Shown here piece by piece: positions 60,681 through 64,000 of a stretch of DNA of 64,000 bases (position 1 is the stretch's first letter; every line of letters begins with the position of its first letter). Under the pieces are notes generated by a model. It made no database searches. It saw only the letters and a list, made by a program, of their open reading frames with translations, and had not been told where the DNA came from. The translations under genes were made by a program, and so were the position numbers. Origin of the DNA: Hohaiivirga sp031546825 (lineage in GTDB: Bacteria > Pseudomonadota > Alphaproteobacteria > Rhizobiales > Beijerinckiaceae); the NCBI GenBank assembly GCA_031546825.1, contig JAVBJU010000019.1:83457-147456 (forward strand), in the 5' to 3' direction.

Positions 60681-60696
60681 AGCGAAGCGCGTTTTC
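60678..60696. repeat. End fragment of the palindromic repeat
   Basis: TAGAGCGAAGCGCGTTTTC corresponds to the first 17 or so bases of the 104-bp element with one to two changes; the rest of the element is missing. It provides the TAG stop codon of the C-N lyase. Confidence 0.65.
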
Positions 60697-60824
60697 AAGA
60701 AGCTGGATACCGGGGCATTCCCCCGGTATCCGCGGCGAACCAATGGTTCGAAGCGGCGTTGACCCCGTGAGAACGGCGCGCCCGAGCTGAGGCATCCGGC
60801 CGGGGAACGTATATCTCCATTGCA

Positions 60825-62189
60825 ATGAAAACAGTGATCGTCATGACCCATTCCCAGCGTATCAGTGACTTCGTGGAAAAGCTGACATTGGCCGACATTC
60901 CGGAAAATGTTCGCGCCCGCGCCCGGCTTCACCTCATCGATACCTTCGGGGTCGCATTTCGCGGCTCAACCCAGCCCCATGGGGTCAACGCCCTGAAGGC
61001 GGTTTCCGCCATGCCCGGCACCGGCGGCAAGAGCGTGGTGTGGAATACGACTGGCCCCATGCTCCGGGCCGCGGAAGCTGCCCTTGTCAACGGGGTTGCG
61101 GCGCATGTGCTTGACTACGACGACACCCATACCGATTCGATCCTGCACGGCAGCACCATTCTCGCACCGACCGTTTTTGCGCTGGGCGAGGAGTTGGGCG
61201 CCAGTGACGCCGACATGCTCGTTGCCTATGTCGCAGGCTGGGAAGTCGGCGCGCGCATCGGCACGGCTGCGGGCGGTGCGTTTCATGAGCGCGGTTTTCA
61301 CTCAACCGGCATTGCTGGCACCTTCGCCGCAGCGGTTGCCGCAGCCAAGCTCCTCAAGCTGGATCAGCAACAGATGGTCTATGCGCTTGGGCTTGCGGGC
61401 AGCCAGACCTCCGGCGTTGCCGAATACCTTACCAACGGCTCGGCATCGAAATGCTTCCACGCCGGTTGGTCAGCCCATTCCGGCATCATGGCGGCTTACC
61501 TTGCCAAAGCCGGGTTGACCGCACCGGAAACGATTTTCGAAGGACGCTACGGGCTCTACGTCACCCACGGCAAGCCGGAACAGGCAAATATCGCGACCGT
61601 CAGCGCCGATCTTGGCAAAAGCTGGGAGATGCTCAAGGTTTCCATCAAGCCCTATCCCTGCTGCCATTTCGGCCACGCCTTCATCTCCTGCGCCCTGATG
61701 CTGCATGAGGAGGGCATTCGCCCCGAGACGGTCGCCAGCATTGATTGTGTGGTTGACCCCATCGAAGCGGCATTGATCTGCGTGCCGCTCGAGCGCAAGC
61801 ATGAACCTAAAACGCCCTATGAAGCCAAGTTCTCGCTCCCCTTCATGATTGCCGCCGCCTTACAGGACGGTACCGTGGGGATGCCGACTTTCACGCCGGA
61901 CAATATCAAGCGCCCCGACCTGCTCGCACTGGCAAAAAAGGTCAGCTACCGCGACGCCAAGCCGGGAGAAACAACCTTCCCGCGCTATTTCCCCGGCTGG
62001 TTGACCGCCACGCTCCAGGATGGACGCCGCATCGAGAAACGGCTCGATATCAATTATGGCAATCCTGACAATCCGTTGACCGAGGACGACGTTCGCCGCA
62101 AGTTCAATGACAATGTCGCCGGTGTCATTCCCGATGCGCAGGCGGAAAAGCTGCTGGCGCGCCTCAGCACGTTTGGCCGCGCGCGCTAA
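60825..62189 (+). CDS. MmgE/PrpD family protein
   Basis: 454 residues from ATG 60825; a downstream ATG at 60843 is nearly as plausible and neither has a clear ribosome site. The family holds 2-methylcitrate dehydratase, cis-aconitate decarboxylase and iminodisuccinate epimerase. Seen: RARLHLIDTFGVAFRG near the start, ANGVAAHVLDYDDTH-type sequence (NGVAAHVLDYDDTHTDSILHGS) with conserved Asp-Asp-Thr, AGWEVGARIG, FHSTGIAGTFAAAVAAAKLL, GSASKCFHAGWSAHSG and KPYPCCHFGH. No propionate genes are nearby, so PrpD is unlikely; an epimerase or decarboxylase on a C4 compound is more likely with the adjacent lyase. Confidence 0.88.
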   Translation: MKTVIVMTHSQRISDFVEKLTLADIPENVRARARLHLIDTFGVAFRGSTQPHGVNALKAVSAMPGTGGKSVVWNTTGPMLRAAEAALVNGVAAHVLDYDDTHTDSILHGSTILAPTVFALGEELGASDADMLVAYVAGWEVGARIGTAAGGAFHERGFHSTGIAGTFAAAVAAAKLLKLDQQQMVYALGLAGSQTSGVAEYLTNGSASKCFHAGWSAHSGIMAAYLAKAGLTAPETIFEGRYGLYVTHGKPEQANIATVSADLGKSWEMLKVSIKPYPCCHFGHAFISCALMLHEEGIRPETVASIDCVVDPIEAALICVPLERKHEPKTPYEAKFSLPFMIAAALQDGTVGMPTFTPDNIKRPDLLALAKKVSYRDAKPGETTFPRYFPGWLTATLQDGRRIEKRLDINYGNPDNPLTEDDVRRKFNDNVAGVIPDAQAEKLLARLSTFGRAR

Positions 62190-62496
62190 CACCTTCAATT
62201 TTTAAATCGCAACACCGGAAACGCCCGCCATCGCGCGGGCGTTTTTGCGTGTCCAGCCCCATGAAGCCAGAACGGCGCACGCAATTTTTCTGCCGCCGCC
62301 ATAATCCTAACCAAGCGTTAACCATAGTGATGCCAAAAGGGCACAACGATGCCCGAAAGCTGGGATCTGCTTGTCTGCCCTTATTTTCGACAGATTCGCA
62401 GGCGAACGAACAAGGGCTCACATTATTGTTCCGGATGATCCGGCACGTTGCGGCGTCTGTTGTGCGGACGCAGCATGGTTAAGGATGGAAAGTAAA
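62190..62496. other. Gap before tolQ: terminator and promoter region
   Basis: About 300 bases. Contains the terminator at 62221 and, around 62310-62330, a sequence ending in GCGTTAACCATAG with a TTAAC half-site. The tolQ promoter must lie here, as the usual ybgC promoter is far away. Confidence 0.5.
62221..62246 (+). terminator. Intrinsic terminator after the MmgE/PrpD gene
   Basis: 8-bp perfect stem ACGCCCGC / GCGGGCGT, loop catcgc, then TTTT. It marks the right end of the accessory block. Confidence 0.88.
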
Positions 62497-63219
62497 ATGC
62501 CCCCAGCCGATATTGCCCAAACGGCGACGCAAGCGGTCCATGACATTACCCTATGGGGTTTGTTCTGGCAGGCGCACTTCGTGGTCAAGCTCGTGATGGT
62601 GGGGCTTCTCGGTGCCTCAATCTGGTGTTGGGCCATCATCATCGACAAGACGCTTCTGTTTCGCCGCACCAAGGCGGCGATGGATCGCTTCGAAGAAATT
62701 TTCTGGTCGGGCCAGCCGCTGGAAGACCTTTACCGCAACCTGCAGAACCGGCCCGCATACGGCCTCGCCGCGCTGTTCACGGCGGCGATGAATGAGTGGA
62801 AGCGCTCGTTTGAAGGTTCGGGTCGCCAGGTTCAGAGCCTGTCGCAACGCATCGACAAGGTTTTGGATGTCACCATCCAGCGTGAGGTCGGCGTGCTCGA
62901 ATCGCGTCTTCTGTTCCTGGCATCCATCGGCTCGGCGGGTCCCTATATCGGCCTGTTCGGCACGGTGTGGGGCATCATGACCGCCTTCACCTCGATTGCC
63001 GCCTCCAAAAGCTCATCGCTTGCCGTGGTAGCTCCCGGTATTGCCGAAGCGCTGTTTGCGACTGCCATCGGCCTGTTCGCCGCCATTCCGGCGGTGCTGG
63101 CCTATAACAAGCTGCAATCGGAAGTCTCAAAACTGCAATCGCGGCTTGAAGCCTTCGCCGACGAATTTTCAGCCATCCTGTCACGACAGATTGACGAGCG
63201 CATCGCGCTCGCCGCCTGA
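62497..63219 (+). CDS. tolQ: Tol-Pal system proton channel subunit TolQ
   Basis: 240 residues from ATG 62497 (a second in-frame ATG at 62485). Inner-membrane ExbB/TolQ family, three helices. Seen: first helix MVGLLGASIWCWAIIIDK, and the conserved core SIGSAGPYIGLFGTVWGIM and APGIAEALFATAIGLFAAIPAV with the channel Thr and Ala pattern. TolQ, with TolR, uses the proton gradient to drive TolA for outer-membrane constriction at division. ybgC, usually its partner upstream, is 23 kb away here. Confidence 0.95.
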   Translation: MPPADIAQTATQAVHDITLWGLFWQAHFVVKLVMVGLLGASIWCWAIIIDKTLLFRRTKAAMDRFEEIFWSGQPLEDLYRNLQNRPAYGLAALFTAAMNEWKRSFEGSGRQVQSLSQRIDKVLDVTIQREVGVLESRLLFLASIGSAGPYIGLFGTVWGIMTAFTSIAASKSSSLAVVAPGIAEALFATAIGLFAAIPAVLAYNKLQSEVSKLQSRLEAFADEFSAILSRQIDERIALAA

Positions 63220-63233
63220 AACGGAGTGGTCTG

Positions 63234-63671
63234 ATGGCGAATTTCAGAGGAAATTCCGGACGGCGCGGGCGACGCGGTCGCCACGGCGGCGGCGCGATAA
63301 ACGAAATCAACATGACGCCATTCATCGATGTCATGTTGGTGCTACTCGTCATTTTCATGGTGTCGGCACCGCTCATGACATCGGGCATTCCCGTGGATGT
63401 GCCCAAAGGCGGCGCGACCGCGATGAATACCAATGCCAAGCCGCTGGTGGTCAGCCTTAAGGAAACCGGCCAGATTTATGTGGGTGATGATCAGGTGCAG
63501 GACGAGACGCTGGTGTCGAAGCTCGGCTCAGTTGCCAAGAACGGCATGGAAGAGCGCATCTTCATCCGCGCCGACAAGAAGCTCGATTACGGTCGCGTCG
63601 CCCAGATCATGGCGAAAGTGACAGGCGCTGGCTATTCCAAGGTCGGCCTCGTTACCGCAACCGAACAATAA
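63234..63671 (+). CDS. tolR: Tol-Pal system subunit TolR
   Basis: 145 residues, ExbD/TolR family: short cytoplasmic Arg/Gly-rich N-terminus (NSGRRGRRGRHGGGAIN), one helix with the proton-conducting Asp in NMTPFIDVMLVLLVIFMV, and a periplasmic domain ending AKVTGAGYSKVGLVT. Fifteen bases from tolQ. The basic Gly-Arg-rich N-terminus is typical of alphaproteobacterial TolR. Confidence 0.95.
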   Translation: MANFRGNSGRRGRRGRHGGGAINEINMTPFIDVMLVLLVIFMVSAPLMTSGIPVDVPKGGATAMNTNAKPLVVSLKETGQIYVGDDQVQDETLVSKLGSVAKNGMEERIFIRADKKLDYGRVAQIMAKVTGAGYSKVGLVTATEQ

Positions 63672-63695
63672 CCGGATCAGAGGGCGTTTTCCCCC

Positions 63696-64000
63696 GTGTT
63701 GAAGCTGATAAAAACAGAACCGGGCGCGGTGATATCGGGAGGGCTGCATGTGGCAGCACTCGTGGCATTGCTGTTTTTGGTTCCAGCCAACAGCTTCCCC
63801 GATGCCGAGGAAGGCATTCCGGTTGACGTGATTTCAGAAGACGCGCTTGGGCTCATCACGAAGGGCGACCCCAAGGCGAAAGCCGTTCAGCCCAATCCGA
63901 AGCCCAAGGCCAATCGCGTGGCCGACGTTGTTGAGCCGAAAGACGACCGCAACGATAAGCGGGACCTGCCCTCGGCAGCCAAGAGCCCGGACAAAACGCC
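63696..64000 (+). CDS. tolA: TolA, N-terminal part (runs off the window)
   Basis: Starts at GTG 63696 (MLKLIKTEPGAVISGGLHVA) with the first helix HVAALVALLFLVPA as membrane anchor, then a polar, Lys/Pro-rich linker. About 100 residues are visible; the frame is open to the edge. TolA spans from the inner membrane to Pal. Overlaps or follows tolR by 25 bases. Confidence 0.85.
   Translation, partial: MLKLIKTEPGAVISGGLHVAALVALLFLVPANSFPDAEEGIPVDVISEDALGLITKGDPKAKAVQPNPKPKANRVADVVEPKDDRNDKRDLPSAAKSPDKT

Overview
The window is chromosomal DNA of an alphaproteobacterium, most likely of the order Hyphomicrobiales (Rhizobiales). The evidence is the clustering of the cell-cycle regulators SciP, CtrA and ChpT, TTAA-N7-TTAAC type CtrA boxes, a PmtA-type phospholipid methyltransferase, DUF1134, a paired M16 peptidase locus, and Tol and MutL proteins of alphaproteobacterial type. 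I cannot name a genus. Base composition looks moderately GC-rich and even, apart from AT-rich intergenic stretches near 32.8-33.0 kb and 55.5-55.6 kb. There are no rRNA genes, tRNA genes, intact insertion sequences or CRISPR arrays that I can see.

Layout. 0-3 kb: branched-chain 2-oxoacid dehydrogenase genes (E2 partial, E1-beta, E1-alpha). 3.3-14.3 kb: housekeeping and cell-cycle genes: pmtA, mnmA, sciP, a YbhN-like membrane protein, a FliJ-like protein, ctrA, a DUF2459 protein, chpT, cysQ, a DUF1134 protein, two uncharacterised genes and tadA. 14.6-32.7 kb: rluB-type pseudouridine synthase with a repetitive tail, rsmD, a membrane PAS-GGDEF-EAL protein, mutL, pgi, two M16 peptidases, a probable DUF3035 protein, lspA, ileS, ribF and a MaoC-like protein. 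33-37.5 kb: small accessory genes (SDR, NATD1-type protein, eda, two GNATs, NTF2-like protein) and a decayed GNAT fragment. 37.9-39.35 kb: ruvB-ybgC, which overlap. 39.4-62.2 kb: a catabolic block. 62.5-64 kb: tolQ-tolR-tolA (partial).

RuvB-ybgC normally runs directly into tolQ in alphaproteobacteria, so the roughly 23 kb between ybgC and tolQ looks like an accessory island set into a conserved operon. It starts with a PAS-containing sigma-54 activator, followed by a 22-bp palindrome, a related second site and a near-perfect -24/-12 promoter. These lead into two consecutive cassettes: beta-keto acid cleavage enzyme (BKACE, DUF849), ketopantoate-reductase-like dehydrogenase and transporter (GntP type first, AtoE short-chain-fatty-acid type second). 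A PhaB/FabG-like reductase follows. BKACE enzymes release acetoacetate, so an AtoE carrier and an acetoacetyl-CoA-reductase-like SDR make biochemical sense beside them. On the opposite strand is a DUF3100-like transporter pair, M20 amidohydrolase and serine deaminase operon. After htpX comes a second plus-strand group: DcuC carrier, cystathionine beta-lyase-like enzyme, LysR regulator, fumarase/adenylosuccinate-lyase superfamily C-N lyase, and MmgE/PrpD protein. This last pair resembles the lyase plus epimerase known from iminodisuccinate breakdown.

A roughly 104-bp palindromic repeat occurs three times in full (3.6, 33.9 and 49.8 kb) and once as an end fragment (60.68 kb). In several cases its terminal TAG or TAA is the stop codon of the adjoining gene, and one copy sits inside the loop of a terminator hairpin.
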